A program made the position numbers and the translations under genes. The notes beneath the pieces were generated by a model. That model had not been told where the DNA came from. It worked only from the letters and a program-made list of their open reading frames with translations, and made no database searches. Source: Lactarius indigo (taxonomy: Eukaryota > Basidiomycota > Agaricomycetes > Russulales > Russulaceae). From it: a stretch of DNA of 64,000 nucleotides. Position 1 is the stretch's first letter, and the number at the start of each line of letters is the position of its first letter. Positions 43,490-53,427 of this stretch are shown in pieces. The stretch lies in contig JAFKAC010000087.1 of NCBI GenBank assembly GCA_025766275.1, forward strand, positions 1 to 64,000. Direction: 5' to 3'.

Positions 43490-44752
43490 GTGACTGACTA
43501 CAACTACGAGTACGACTTCTCGCAGTACGGTCAGTGGGACGGAGATTCCGCCAGCTACCAGTCAGAGTTCGACAACCAAGGTAGCCCCCTCGACTTTTCC
43601 CGCGCCTCCCCTGTTCCCTCCACCTCTGCTGTCCGTCTTGACAGCCTCCGTTTCACCGCCCCCTACACCCCTGCCACCTTCAGTGGTAACGAGCCCCCCG
43701 CCCCTGTTGCCCTCGTTCGGGACGCAACCCCCGAACTAGTCTACCCCTACGCTCCGGCTGAAGAAGCCACCCCTCGTCCTTCCCCTCGCCCCCTGTCCCC
43801 CAGTGTCGCCCAGTTCTACGAAGAGGTCCTCGAGATCATCGACCTCAACGGGAACCTCGCCCCCTTGTCCCCTGAACCCCGCGCTGAGTCTGCGCCTCCC
43901 CTCCGAGCCCCAACCCCCCGCCCCCCCATCTCCCTTCGTGGCTCTCCTTCGCCACCTCCTGTTCTTCCTCCGACTCCTCGTCGCTCTCCGTCTCCTGTTC
44001 CGATCCCCTCCCGCCTTGCGACCCCCGACTCGCCAATTGACTACGAGCGAGTAGCAGAGCAAGGCCCCGTCTTCCCTCCGGCCCCTCACCCCGACCAGGA
44101 GAACCTCCCCCCCCTTGGTGCCACTGCCTACCAGGCGCCCCCTTGCCTCCTTCACCAAGGAGAACACCCCCACCAGTACATCGCCGTCGTCACCCCCCAA
44201 GGAGAATCTTGGCGGCCCGCTTCCACGACCCTCCGGGAACTAATTACTAAGGTTCCCCTCGCCACCTCCCTCGTTAGCTTTCCCCCGGTTTTCCCTTCCG
44301 TCACCCCCTTTCGTCTCCTCCCCCCTCACGTCTACACCCTCTTCCCGCGCGTTGTTGACCCTGCTCAACACCCCGACTTCCCTCCCCTGTACATCTGTTC
44401 AAAGGCCATCTACGACCTTCCCTCCCCTGACACCCCTTTCGGGACTATCCGTTACGACTTCAGGGAAGGACTGAGACGTGCCTTCGCCCCCCTTGCTAAC
44501 GTCCACAGGGCCGGGTATATTGATTCTCTAGTAACCCTAGAAATCCAAGACTTCTTGGACGGGAGGATCGTGACCACTTACGGACACTTACGTTTTTCTT
44601 TTAACGGACAAATTTACGCTTACCACCAGGCCTACTTCTTTGAGGACCTGGTGCGCTCTGCCCCCCACCTTCTTGCTTACTGTCTTTCCCCTCGTATTCC
44701 TGCCGACCCTTTTAGTTTCATTTCTACTTTCCCCGACGACCAGCCACTTTAG
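43490..44752 (+). CDS. Element D ORF1, unknown function (420 aa)
   Basis: I do not recognise this protein. It begins at a GTG 41 nt after the LTR; no ATG precedes it. The first half is strongly proline/serine-rich; the second half (about 220-420) looks folded, with aromatic-rich stretches around residues 265-300 and 330-400. It contains no zinc knuckle, protease or transmembrane segment that I can see. As the first ORF on the mRNA it takes the place that Gag holds in the other elements here. The stop TAG (44750-44752) sits in the loop of a short hairpin. Confidence 0.6.
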   Translation: MTDYNYEYDFSQYGQWDGDSASYQSEFDNQGSPLDFSRASPVPSTSAVRLDSLRFTAPYTPATFSGNEPPAPVALVRDATPELVYPYAPAEEATPRPSPRPLSPSVAQFYEEVLEIIDLNGNLAPLSPEPRAESAPPLRAPTPRPPISLRGSPSPPPVLPPTPRRSPSPVPIPSRLATPDSPIDYERVAEQGPVFPPAPHPDQENLPPLGATAYQAPPCLLHQGEHPHQYIAVVTPQGESWRPASTTLRELITKVPLATSLVSFPPVFPSVTPFRLLPPHVYTLFPRVVDPAQHPDFPPLYICSKAIYDLPSPDTPFGTIRYDFREGLRRAFAPLANVHRAGYIDSLVTLEIQDFLDGRIVTTYGHLRFSFNGQIYAYHQAYFFEDLVRSAPHLLAYCLSPRIPADPFSFISTFPDDQPL

Positions 44753-44859
44753 ATAAGTGGTTATATATTTGCCTTGTCTTGAAACGAGTGTTTTAAGTGC
44801 AACGCAAAGTAAGTAAGTGTTTACTTATTTGGGTTTTGGACTTAAATCGAGTGATTTAA
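44753..44859 (+). promoter_or_regulatory. Structured spacer between D ORF1 and ORF2
   Basis: Four consecutive hairpins can be drawn: 44744-44760, 44778-44797 (loop GAGT), 44809-44828 (loop GTGT) and 44840-44861 (9-bp stem, loop GAGT). The last stem runs into the GTG that opens ORF2. No intron with normal GT...YAG borders fits. It may guide reinitiation or internal entry. Confidence 0.55.
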
Positions 44860-45843
44860 GTGCCTCCTTCTACTCCATTTACCTTCAACTTATCTGAAGA
44901 ACAAAGGCTCGCGCGAGCCCGAGTTAACTTCGAATCCCACAGACAGCGGCAACTTGACCGCTACTACCCTGTCACTTCCACTTACGACCTCATCGATAAC
45001 CCCCGTCTTGACTGTTGGACAGAACCCCCTACCGCCTTACGAACCCTTATCGACCTCTTTGACTTTGGAGAAGTCATCCCTGAAAGGGTTTACCACGAGT
45101 TTATTGACGATCTTTCTGAAGTCGTCAAGGCCGCCGACGAGCAACTCCTTTATTGGCACCTTTCAAACTCCGTCTCTGCCACCAACCATCCAACAGACCA
45201 ACTCCTAGTGTGGGCCAAGAGCGATTATCTTTGGTTTGTCCACATTCCCCCTCGTCGAGACCACTACATCCGACAGCTTGAAGACGGTTTTTCTCTTCAT
45301 TACGTTGACCGACTTCGCCTCACGTATCAGGAAATACAGATTTCCTTCCAAGAACTCCGAGTGGTCATTCATCCCGACTCTGCCCCCCGTCTAGTCATCT
45401 CTGACAGTTCGGAGCTCACGTATTCCTTCGCCACCTCTGTGTGGGAAACTAACCTGACCAACCCCGACCGAAACCTTGTCAATCCGAGTATCTGGCACTA
45501 CCCCCCTTCTACCTCTGACGACCCAGAGTTAGTTTCAATTCTCAACGCTAGAGAAACTTTCCGAACTCCACCCCTGCTCCGCCGAATTACAGATCGGCTT
45601 CCCCCTAGTTCCCCTGAAACTGAAGACGAATCTTCAGATTCCGACATCTCCCTGCATAACGGAGATACCAACCAGCCGCCTAGTCCTAACGACGGTTGGG
45701 GACCAACTCTGACCTCCGGCCCCTGTTGGTGCTCTCAAGAAGTCTGCACCTGCGGTTATCGTCCCGACACCCCCCCGACGCCTCCCAACGTAGTGCTGTG
45801 GTCCCCTGGAGTTAACTATCTACCTTATAGAGAAAAGGACTAG
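44860..45843 (+). CDS. Element D ORF2, unknown function (327 aa)
   Basis: I do not recognise this protein. It opens with GTG (44860-44862) overlapping the stem of a hairpin. The protein is acidic and aromatic-rich, with a predicted mainly folded core (about 40-230) and a disordered Ser/Pro/Asp C-terminal part containing a cysteine cluster (CWCSQEVCTC, about residues 290-300). It is long and intact although D sits within a decayed element, which argues that it is a real gene of the element. Confidence 0.6.
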   Translation: MPPSTPFTFNLSEEQRLARARVNFESHRQRQLDRYYPVTSTYDLIDNPRLDCWTEPPTALRTLIDLFDFGEVIPERVYHEFIDDLSEVVKAADEQLLYWHLSNSVSATNHPTDQLLVWAKSDYLWFVHIPPRRDHYIRQLEDGFSLHYVDRLRLTYQEIQISFQELRVVIHPDSAPRLVISDSSELTYSFATSVWETNLTNPDRNLVNPSIWHYPPSTSDDPELVSILNARETFRTPPLLRRITDRLPPSSPETEDESSDSDISLHNGDTNQPPSPNDGWGPTLTSGPCWCSQEVCTCGYRPDTPPTPPNVVLWSPGVNYLPYREKD

Positions 45844-45981
45844 ATAGTATAGATTGTCGAGATAAATTTTACGAGTGTAAAATTTGACAATTTCCCGAGT
45901 CAAACCCTGGATCCAATTCATTGGGCAATTAACCTGGCATCCTCACACGTCGCCCAAAGAAGAACTCATCGTCGCTTCCAA
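45844..45981 (+). promoter_or_regulatory. Structured spacer between D ORF2 and ORF3
   Basis: A 15-bp stem with one 5-nt bulge spans 45853-45891: ATTGTC, bulge, AAATTTTAC, loop GAGT, GTAAAATTT, GACAAT. The C-GAGT-G loop repeats that of the previous spacer. Confidence 0.6.
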
Positions 45982-46575
45982 GTGGACGATCGGCCCATAG
46001 CCTCTACCCCAAGTACCCCTGTTACCCCAAGAAGGGCCCCCAGAGCTCGTCGAGCTACCAACACTCAGATTCCCCTTCCAAGTATTAACCAAGCCGGTCC
46101 AAGTGAACCGGTGTACCCCAGTATCCAAGCAACTCCGGCTACAAGGCAGCATTCCACGAGCAGCGACGAAGCTCAGTATCTTGAAACCCAACCCCGAGAA
46201 ATCCATTGTCACCTCCCTGAGGCTATCCTAGTAACCAAAAGCCTACCAACCCGAACCCCCCGAGAACTTGACGTGTTCAGAAGACACTGTTCTCTGTTGT
46301 ACCAAAACCGGCACAACCTTGAAACCCTGTATTTTTCCCAGCCACTTACACGCATAAGCGAGATCTCGACAAGCCCCTTGTATTTCCAAGACTTCTTGTG
46401 GAGAAGTAAGACAACCCTGACCCACTTTGGTATTTGGGAAGAATACCATTGGATCCGTCGTTCACAAAGACCCCGTCATCCAGATAGAGCTATCCTCCTC
46501 CCTGCATACAAAGTCTACTACCCCTGGAACCTGGACAGTTGGACTGTCACCCGCCTCACCAGACGAGGTGAATGA
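45982..46575 (+). CDS. Element D ORF3, unknown function (197 aa)
   Basis: The ORF has no ATG at its 5' end; GTG 45982-45984 is the likely start by analogy with ORF1 and ORF2. The protein is basic and Pro/Ser-rich at the N-terminus and rich in Trp, Tyr, His and Arg from about residue 85 on. I recognise no domain. Its TGA (46573-46575) overlaps the gag ATG as ATGA, the arrangement used for coupled termination-reinitiation. Confidence 0.58.
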   Translation: MDDRPIASTPSTPVTPRRAPRARRATNTQIPLPSINQAGPSEPVYPSIQATPATRQHSTSSDEAQYLETQPREIHCHLPEAILVTKSLPTRTPRELDVFRRHCSLLYQNRHNLETLYFSQPLTRISEISTSPLYFQDFLWRSKTTLTHFGIWEEYHWIRRSQRPRHPDRAILLPAYKVYYPWNLDSWTVTRLTRRGE

Positions 46576-48176
46576 GCACGCAACGACCTCTTACGGAACA
46601 AGAGAAAGCTTGCATCCCTGTATATTTCCACGACGCCTTCTTCTCCGACAACGACAACCTTTATCATGCTCAGTGGGAAGGACAGGACATCACTAGCCCC
46701 ACTGGAAAACATCCCTGGACAAAGGTTGAAACCCAAAAACGCATATTATTTGAAGATCTCAAAAGATCTTACCCGAACATCGACAAGGTCGAGGACCTTG
46801 ATTACGACACATTACACGGCATCTATCGCGGAAAAGTAGTCCGCTGGAACTTTATCAAAAGGCTTTGGACGTACAACAACAATCGAAAAGTTCGATTTTC
46901 TGACTCGGAAGAGCCACCCGAGAGCGAAGAATTCGCAACCCCGACTAAAGAAAAATCCCCCGACTCTGACGGCGACGTAGCTGAAGTTTCCCAGATCTTA
47001 GAAAGTACCACTAAGACCCTTTCCGGCTTACTTTCCCAAGTAACCTCCCGACCATCTTCCCCTCGAGTTTCCCCAAGTACCCCGGGTCCAAGTCGCCTGC
47101 CATTTCCAACCCCCCCTCCTCGACTCCCATCGCCACCCGTCACTGTTAGTGTAACAGTTTCCCCAAGAACCTCCGTACCCCCTGCATCTGTTCCCCCTCC
47201 AAGTACAACCATGGCAGCACCTGCTCCTGCAAAGATCCTTGGAGCAGCACCTGAACCCTTCGACGGAAAGCCCGATAAAGCAGAAGCTTTCTGGAATAAT
47301 CTGGCAAATTATTTCCACCTGAATAGTTCCATCTTCGACACCGATGATAAGAAGATTTCCACGGCCCTTACCTATTTTAAGGTGGGCACCTCTGCGGGCG
47401 AGTGGGCCCAGGATAGGCAGAAGAAAGCCTTAAACCCGACTGGCGGAACCGCCGTTTCCTTTGGAACGTGGGCAACATTCAAAACTGACTTTGACAAACA
47501 CTTCGTCCCCGCTCATACGGCTATGGAAGCCACAAACAAGATGTATACCATGAAAATGGGCACTCGTCCGTTCAACGAGTGGTTCCAAGAATGGTCCACC
47601 CATGCCCAACGAAGTGGAGCAAACGAGCAAACAAAGATGTATGCCTTCCGACAAGCAATTCCGACCGCCTTGAACATGAAGTTGCTTGGCATATCACCCT
47701 TGCCCACGACCTTCGACGACCTCGTAGAGAAAGCGAGGGAGTTTGACCGCGTCTATCGAGTTTACGCGGGTCACGCTATCAACCAGTACAACAAAACCCA
47801 GAAACCTGCTTCAGGCCGAGCAGTCCTGATGGAAGACGACAGCATTAATGTCAATGCTTCTTCATCCCGTCCGAGTAAATCCCGTGGAAGGCTCACAAAG
47901 GAAGAGCGCGACCACCGATTCAAGAACAAACTCTGTCTCTACTGTGGCAAGCCAGGCCACATTCTCAAGGAATGCCTGTCAAAGACAACGGCAATGAAAG
48001 CCAAAAGAGGCCAATCTGACAACAACGTTAGGGCACGAGGTGCCTTTGTTGATGAAGACGGTCAGGAGGACATACCTGCTGACCACCCCGCCAGTATAGG
48101 GGCGATGTATCGAGAGATACTACCTTACGACCCGGATGCGCGTCCGCGTTCGGTGCCTATTAATGAGGATTTTTAG
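46572..48176 (+). CDS. Gag of chromovirus D (534 aa)
   Basis: It starts at an ATG overlapping the stop of ORF3. It has an N-terminal domain, a Pro/Ser-rich linker (about 150-220), a retrotransposon gag core (about 220-410, with EAFWNNLANYF and FKTDFDKHF) and a CCHC knuckle (CLYCGKPGHILKEC, about 455-468). It is the structural particle protein. The end is GAT-TTT-TAG at a -1 overlap with pol. Confidence 0.9.
   Translation: MSTQRPLTEQEKACIPVYFHDAFFSDNDNLYHAQWEGQDITSPTGKHPWTKVETQKRILFEDLKRSYPNIDKVEDLDYDTLHGIYRGKVVRWNFIKRLWTYNNNRKVRFSDSEEPPESEEFATPTKEKSPDSDGDVAEVSQILESTTKTLSGLLSQVTSRPSSPRVSPSTPGPSRLPFPTPPPRLPSPPVTVSVTVSPRTSVPPASVPPPSTTMAAPAPAKILGAAPEPFDGKPDKAEAFWNNLANYFHLNSSIFDTDDKKISTALTYFKVGTSAGEWAQDRQKKALNPTGGTAVSFGTWATFKTDFDKHFVPAHTAMEATNKMYTMKMGTRPFNEWFQEWSTHAQRSGANEQTKMYAFRQAIPTALNMKLLGISPLPTTFDDLVEKAREFDRVYRVYAGHAINQYNKTQKPASGRAVLMEDDSINVNASSSRPSKSRGRLTKEERDHRFKNKLCLYCGKPGHILKECLSKTTAMKAKRGQSDNNVRARGAFVDEDGQEDIPADHPASIGAMYREILPYDPDARPRSVPINEDF
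48167..48173 (+). promoter_or_regulatory. Probable -1 frameshift site of element D (GGATTTT)
   Basis: The pol frame is open from here. I read each codon from 48170 to the protease motif at 48371 and found no stop. Confidence 0.7.
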
Positions 48177-51100
48177 GCTCTTCCATCGCAGCACTGTCGA
48201 TTGGAAGTATTCGTGCCAGTAGCGTTGTACACGGCCTTTCCCTACTAGAGACGCTCGGAGCCGAGCCTGTACCTGTAGAGACAATTCGGAATAGGAGAGT
48301 TCCTTCAATTGTTCTCAAGGCGACACTAGTAGGAAAGAAGTCTGGCAGAGAAATCAGTGCCCGCGCCCTGTTGGACAGTGGTGCGGAGGGCATCATCGTG
48401 GATGATGGGTTTGCGTGTGCAAACGGGCTCACAATGAGAACACTAATCCGACCTTTACCAGTTAGAAACGTGGATGGGTCACCCAATAAGATGGGTTCGG
48501 TCAAGTATACCACGATCCAGAGATTACGGATCAGAACAGCGGACGACGCTTATCATGACGAAACGGTAGAGCTATATGCCACCACCCTTGGGGAGCACGA
48601 TATAATCCTAGGAACGGATTGGCTCCGAGCACATAACCCGGAAATCGATTGGCATCAACCCAAGATAGCATTTACAAGATGCCCGAAAACCTGTACCCTG
48701 TCAACAACGAGTGTTGTTATTTCTTCCCGAGTCCCTCAAACGAGGAATACTACAATAAACATCCTAGAGTTAGGACCTGAAGACGCAACAAGAGCTTGCC
48801 TCCCGACTATCGAAGAGATAGAACCTGTCGAACGAGCGTTCACCCAAGAAGCCTACGAACCCTGGCTGTGGAGTCACAGCTTCTGCAAGTACGATCACCT
48901 CGCAATTCGAGCAAAAATCACTACGAGTACCAAGATAGCTGCAAAGACCACACCTAAACCTTCCTCCGAGCACATCCCGAGTCATTTCCAACGATACACC
49001 CAAGTTTTTAGTGAGAACGCCTCTCACCGTTTACCTGAGCACCAACCCTGGGATCATGCAATTGATCTGAAACCTGGAGCCACGATGAAGAACTGTGGCA
49101 TCTACCGACTCACGCCTAAAGAGGCTGACGCACTCAAGGAGTACATTTCCGAGCACCTGCGAAAAGGTTACATCCGACCATCCAAGTCCCCCATGGCCTC
49201 TCCTTTCTTCTTTGTGGACAAGAAGGATGGGAAACTCCGACCGGTACAAGACTACCGGGCTTTGAATGACATCACGGTCAAAAACGCGGCGCCCCTACCC
49301 CTCATTCCCGAGTTAATCGACAAACTTCACAACGCGCGTTATTTTACCAAGTTAGATATTCGTTGGGGATACAACAATATCCGTATCCGTGAAGGCGACG
49401 AGCACAAGGCAGCCTTCAAAACCTCCTTAGGTCTTTTCGAGCCAACCGTAATGACATTCGGTCTTTGCAACGCCCCAGCAACGTTCCAAACGTTCATGAA
49501 CCAAGTTTTCGAGTCTCTGATCGATGGTGGACATGTAGTAGTCTACCTAGACGACATTCTGATCTTCACGGAAGATATCTCCTCCCTTACAGCGTTGACA
49601 CACGACGTGCTTCAACGGCTGGAACGTCACGACCTCTATCTGAAACCCGAGAAGTGCGTGTTTGCACAAACCTCCGTTGAATACCTTGGCATTGTCATTT
49701 CCAATGGCCAAGTATCCATGGATCCGGCAAAGGTTACCGGGATTACCGAGTGGCCCACTCCGCGTACAGTCAAACAAGTCCAAGCCTTCCTAGGCTTCTG
49801 TAACTTTTACCGGCGATTTATCAAAAATTATTCCACCATCGCCCGACCACTCTTCGATCTAACCAAGAAAGATGTACCTTTTTCTTGGAGCACCCCGGCG
49901 GAAAGCGCTTTCCGCGCCCTGATTAAATGCTTCATGGAAGCTCCTGTCCTAGCCCTTCCCGACCATTCCAAGCCCTTCCGACTCATCACTGATGCCAGCG
50001 ACTTCGCCACAGGCGCAGTCCTTGAACAACCTGATGCTCTGCACCAATGGCACCCCGTTGCTTTTCTTTCAAAATCTCTCCTTCCCGCTGAACGACATTA
50101 CGAGATTTGCGATAAAGAACTTTTGGCCATTATTCATGCCCTCCATGCCTTCCGACACTACCTTGAGGGACGTAGCGACTCCACCGAAATCTGGTCCGAC
50201 CACAATAACCTGGCCTACTTCATGACGAAGCAGAAACTTTCCCGTCGACAGGCGCGGTGGGCGCTTTTCCTGTCTCGTTTCCAGTTCATCATCATCCACA
50301 AGCCTGGTGTTCAGAACAAGTCTGATGCACTGTCCCGGCGTCCAGATCATAAAAAGGGGATAGCAGATGAAGATGAAAAACGAGTGCTCCTGGATACAAA
50401 ATTTTTCTCGGTCAATGCAGTACAAAGAACTGCAATTACCATTCACGGCAATAATACTCTTCGACAACGCATCCGAGACACACACACCCACGACAAAGAA
50501 GTCAGCACAGCCCTAGAAACCCTCTTGAAGAATGGCCCCCGTTCCTTAACCAAGGGGCTAGAAGAGTGGAACTTAGAGGATGGAGTCATCTTATTCCGAG
50601 GACAAGTTTACGTACCCAAAGACGACAACTTACGAAGAGACATTGTAACTCAGTATCACGACCACATCGCCACAGGACACCCAGGGCGATGGAAGACTTA
50701 TGAACTCCTTTCCCGAGACTTTTGGTGGCCAGGGATGTCGACGTTCATCAAAGAATACGTCGATGGATGTGCCACCTGCCAATCCACGAAAATCAAACCA
50801 CGAACCCAAGTACCTCTGCAACCCAACGCTATTCCCGAAGAAATCTGGGGAACCATTACAATGGACTTCATCACTGACCTTCCCCCCTCCCACAACCACG
50901 ACTCGTTGTTCGTAGTCGTGGACCGACTCAGTAAAGCAGTAGTCATTTCCCCGTGTAACAAGACCATCACAGCAGATGAAACTGCTCGACTTTACCTGGA
51001 AAACGTCTGGAGACGTACCGGCCTACCCCGACAAGTTATTTCCGACAGAGGCCCTCAATTTGCATCAAAAGTAATGCAAGAAATCTGGAATAAATTAGGA

Positions 51101-51943
51101 GTCAAATCCACCCTGTCCACGGCTTTCCATCCGCAAACAGATGGAGAAACTGAACGCGTAAATCAAGAACTCGAACAGTACCTCCGTGTCTTCTGCAACT
51201 TCCAACAAGACAACTGGGTAGATCTGATCCCATTTATGGAGTTTGCGCACAACGCACGGCAGCACAGCGCAACTCACAAGTCACCCTTTGAAGTGTGGTA
51301 TGGGTACAATCCGGAGTTCATTCCCCCCATCCACTTCAAAAGCAAGATACCTGCAGCCGAAGAAAGACTAGACGCGTTGAACCGAATCCGCTCTGAAGTC
51401 ACTGCAGCCCTCAAAGTTGCTGCAGAAGTAATGAGAAATTCCAAGTCAACCACGACCGCTCACAAGTTCAATGAAGGCGATCTAGTCTGGCTGGAAGGAA
51501 CTAATATCCACACTACCCACCCCAAGGCTAAACTCACCCCCCGACGCCATGGTCCCTTTAAAGTCCTATCTTCCTGGGGAGTTAACTGCAAACTCCAACT
51601 TCCAAAGACATGGCGAATTCACCCAGTCTTCCATAATTCCTTGATCTCCCCGTACAAAGAAAACACTGCGCACGGCCCTAACTTCACCCGACCACCCCCC
51701 GAAATTGTCCAAGGGGAAGATGAACACTACGAAGTCGAAAGGGTCCTGCAGTCAAAGGTATCGCCCAACAAGAAAGGCGTACTTTACTTGATCAAATGGA
51801 AGGGGTATCCTGACTCCGAGAATTCCTGGCTCCCCGCCTCCCAAATGTTCCATGCCCAAGAGCTTGTCCAGCGTTTCCACAAGGACAACCCCTCCGCCCC
51901 TCGACCAAAGAACATCAGTGCTCGTGGAATAGCACGACGCTAA
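48173..51943 (+). CDS. Pol polyprotein of chromovirus D
   Basis: The frame carries protease (LLDSGAEG, at 48368-48391), reverse transcriptase (YLDDIL, near 49540), RNase H (ITDASDFATGAV, near 49984), integrase with HHCC site (50660-50790) and ISDRGPQF (near 51037), GPY/F module (near 51545) and a complete chromodomain (51718-51870; EVERVLQSK ... YLIKWKGY). It is expressed by -1 frameshifting from gag. It is intact, with no extra C-terminal module, ending just before the polypurine tract AAAAAGGGGATAC. Confidence 0.95.
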   Translation, partial: LGSSIAALSIGSIRASSVVHGLSLLETLGAEPVPVETIRNRRVPSIVLKATLVGKKSGREISARALLDSGAEGIIVDDGFACANGLTMRTLIRPLPVRNVDGSPNKMGSVKYTTIQRLRIRTADDAYHDETVELYATTLGEHDIILGTDWLRAHNPEIDWHQPKIAFTRCPKTCTLSTTSVVISSRVPQTRNTTINILELGPEDATRACLPTIEEIEPVERAFTQEAYEPWLWSHSFCKYDHLAIRAKITTSTKIAAKTTPKPSSEHIPSHFQRYTQVFSENASHRLPEHQPWDHAIDLKPGATMKNCGIYRLTPKEADALKEYISEHLRKGYIRPSKSPMASPFFFVDKKDGKLRPVQDYRALNDITVKNAAPLPLIPELIDKLHNARYFTKLDIRWGYNNIRIREGDEHKAAFKTSLGLFEPTVMTFGLCNAPATFQTFMNQVFESLIDGGHVVVYLDDILIFTEDISSLTALTHDVLQRLERHDLYLKPEKCVFAQTSVEYLGIVISNGQVSMDPAKVTGITEWPTPRTVKQVQAFLGFCNFYRRFIKNYSTIARPLFDLTKKDVPFSWSTPAESAFRALIKCFMEAPVLALPDHSKPFRLITDASDFATGAVLEQPDALHQWHPVAFLSKSLLPAERHYEICDKELLAIIHALHAFRHYLEGRSDSTEIWSDHNNLAYFMTKQKLSRRQARWALFLSRFQFIIIHKPGVQNKSDALSRRPDHKKGIADEDEKRVLLDTKFFSVNAVQRTAITIHGNNTLRQRIRDTHTHDKEVSTALETLLKNGPRSLTKGLEEWNLEDGVILFRGQVYVPKDDNLRRDIVTQYHDHIATGHPGRWKTYELLSRDFWWPGMSTFIKEYVDGCATCQSTKIKPRTQVPLQPNAIPEEIWGTITMDFITDLPPSHNHDSLFVVVDRLSKAVVISPCNKTITADETARLYLENVWRRTGLPRQVISDRGPQFASKVMQEIWNKLGVKSTLSTAFHPQTDGETERVNQELEQYLRVFCNFQQDNWVDLIPFMEFAHNARQHSATHKSPFEVWYGYNPEFIPPIHFKSKIPAAEERLDALNRIRSEVTAALKVAAEVMRNSKSTTTAHKFNEGDLVWLEGTNIHTTHPKAKLTPRRHGPFKVLSSWGVNCKLQLPKTWRIHPVFHNSLISPYKENTAHGPNFTRPPPEIVQGEDEHYEVERVLQSKVSPNKKGVLYLIKWKGYPDSENSWLPASQMFHAQELVQRFHKDNPSAPRPKNISARGIARR

Positions 51944-51954
51944 AAAGGGGATAC

Positions 51955-52636
51955 TGTCATGAACCTATAACCCGGTCATGACTCAAGGGGCGCTTAGGAC
52001 CGGTCCGCGTCGGCCCGGTCTTATGTAATCACCTTCCTAAAGGGGAATTCCGAATCGGAGTTTGAAATCTGTTCTCAAACGGTCACATGATCAGTCACAT
52101 GATCAGTCACGTCTCTCAAGTCACGTGTTGTGTACACGTGTACTAATCAACAGTTGATTGTTGATCAATCAACGAAGATAATCAACCAAGTCACCATCCC
52201 TTGGGAATTCCCGCACTAACTGTGGAATCACGCCATCTTTACGCAAGATTGTGCCATTGACTGCGGCGCAGTCGTTCTATGTTTAAACCCCTTCTGATTG
52301 GACTCTATTGTTAGATGTCTCTAGAATGTTCCATTGCGCAGTACTGCGCAGCACCCGTGGACGGGCCCTAAGCCTGCCCTAAACCTACGCACAGACCACC
52401 CCCTGTAGTATATAAGCTGGTGCAATTCTACGGACAGTCCCTCAGACTGTCCACTTGTGACATCCTCCCTCTTGCCTCACAGCTCCTTCGAAGTGCCCCG
52501 CTCATCGCGCGCCACTACCTCTCTACTGAGCCAAGAGCGAATCTTGTGTTCTTCTGTCATCTCTTCTCCACACCCTCTCAGCCCCCAGTCTCTGCCTACG
52601 TCGTGACCCCCTGTCGAGTGACAGTGAGTCATCACA
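51955..52636 (+). repeat. 3' LTR of element D (682 bp)
   Basis: It is an uninterrupted copy whose length matches the two parts of the 5' LTR exactly (334 + 348 bp). Followed by GTACC. Confidence 0.94.
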
Positions 52637-53427
52637 GTACCCCTGTTTTAGTTTCTCTTCCAGAAACTCTTTGAGCTCGCCTTCCTCTTTTTGAGTCATG
52701 GGATATATTTTGCAGTCTATGGCGGCCAGCGCGGACGGTTTGAAGTCTATTGCATGGTCCCACGGCCTGGCCGGGGGGAAGTGGTGTGAGGCTTGCTCGT
52801 TGAATAGTTTGCTGAACATGGCGTACTCAGAAGGAAGTACGGCTGCCATCTGTTGTTGCTTCGCCTGTATGGCCAGCTCCGTCAAGGTGGTGGCTTTGGC
52901 GAAGGTTTCCCTTTCCAATTCTTCTAGGATGTTCTCTTTTTCTGCAGTAATGAGTGCTCGGACTGTCATTGGTGTGAGTAACTCTTCGGTGGTGGCCAGT
53001 ACCACCGGGTACATAGTGGGGTGTATAGTTGCCGTAGCCCAGCTAATGGTTGGTTTGAATGTGCTCAGCCATGGGTAACCCAGTACCATGTCTTCGCTTC
53101 CAAGGTCTGTGACCAGGAAGGTCATTTGCTTTATCTGTCTGCGCGTTTTTACTTCTAGGTTAACATAATGAGTGATTAACCCAGCTTTGTTCTCGGTGTT
53201 GTCTATATTCCATATTTTGCGAGGTGTGTCTAGTCATTGTACCGGGATTCCAGCCCGTGCTGCCAACCTTGGTCGGACGAAGTTGTTGGTGGCTCCAGAG
53301 TCAACCAATGCGTTTGTTTCAGTTGTTTGGTAATTCGTTTGGACAGTTACTGGAATTCGCATAGATCAATAGTGTGTTGTCACAATTACAGAATTACATT
53401 GGAGGGCCCTCACCCAGACTGACGGGT

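Larger units (their letters stand above)
34891..52636 (+). mobile_element. Chromovirus D (Ty3/gypsy) with three extra 5' ORFs
   Basis: LTRs of 682 bp (5' copy split by element E: 34891-35224 plus 43101-43448; 3' copy 51955-52636) are flanked by GTACC at 34886-34890 and 52637-52641 inside the pol of C. By eye the LTRs differ at four sites. The internal order is ORF1, ORF2, ORF3, gag, pol, all open. The native length without E is about 9.9 kb. Confidence 0.93.

Noticed and set aside
43736..44200. Long minus-strand frame opposite D ORF1
   Set aside because: The GC/C-rich, proline-coding strand creates open antisense frames; there is no start context or domain.
44753..45981. Introns joining D ORF1, ORF2 and ORF3 into one protein
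   Set aside because: No GT...YAG pair at the borders joins the frames; the spacers are hairpin-rich instead.
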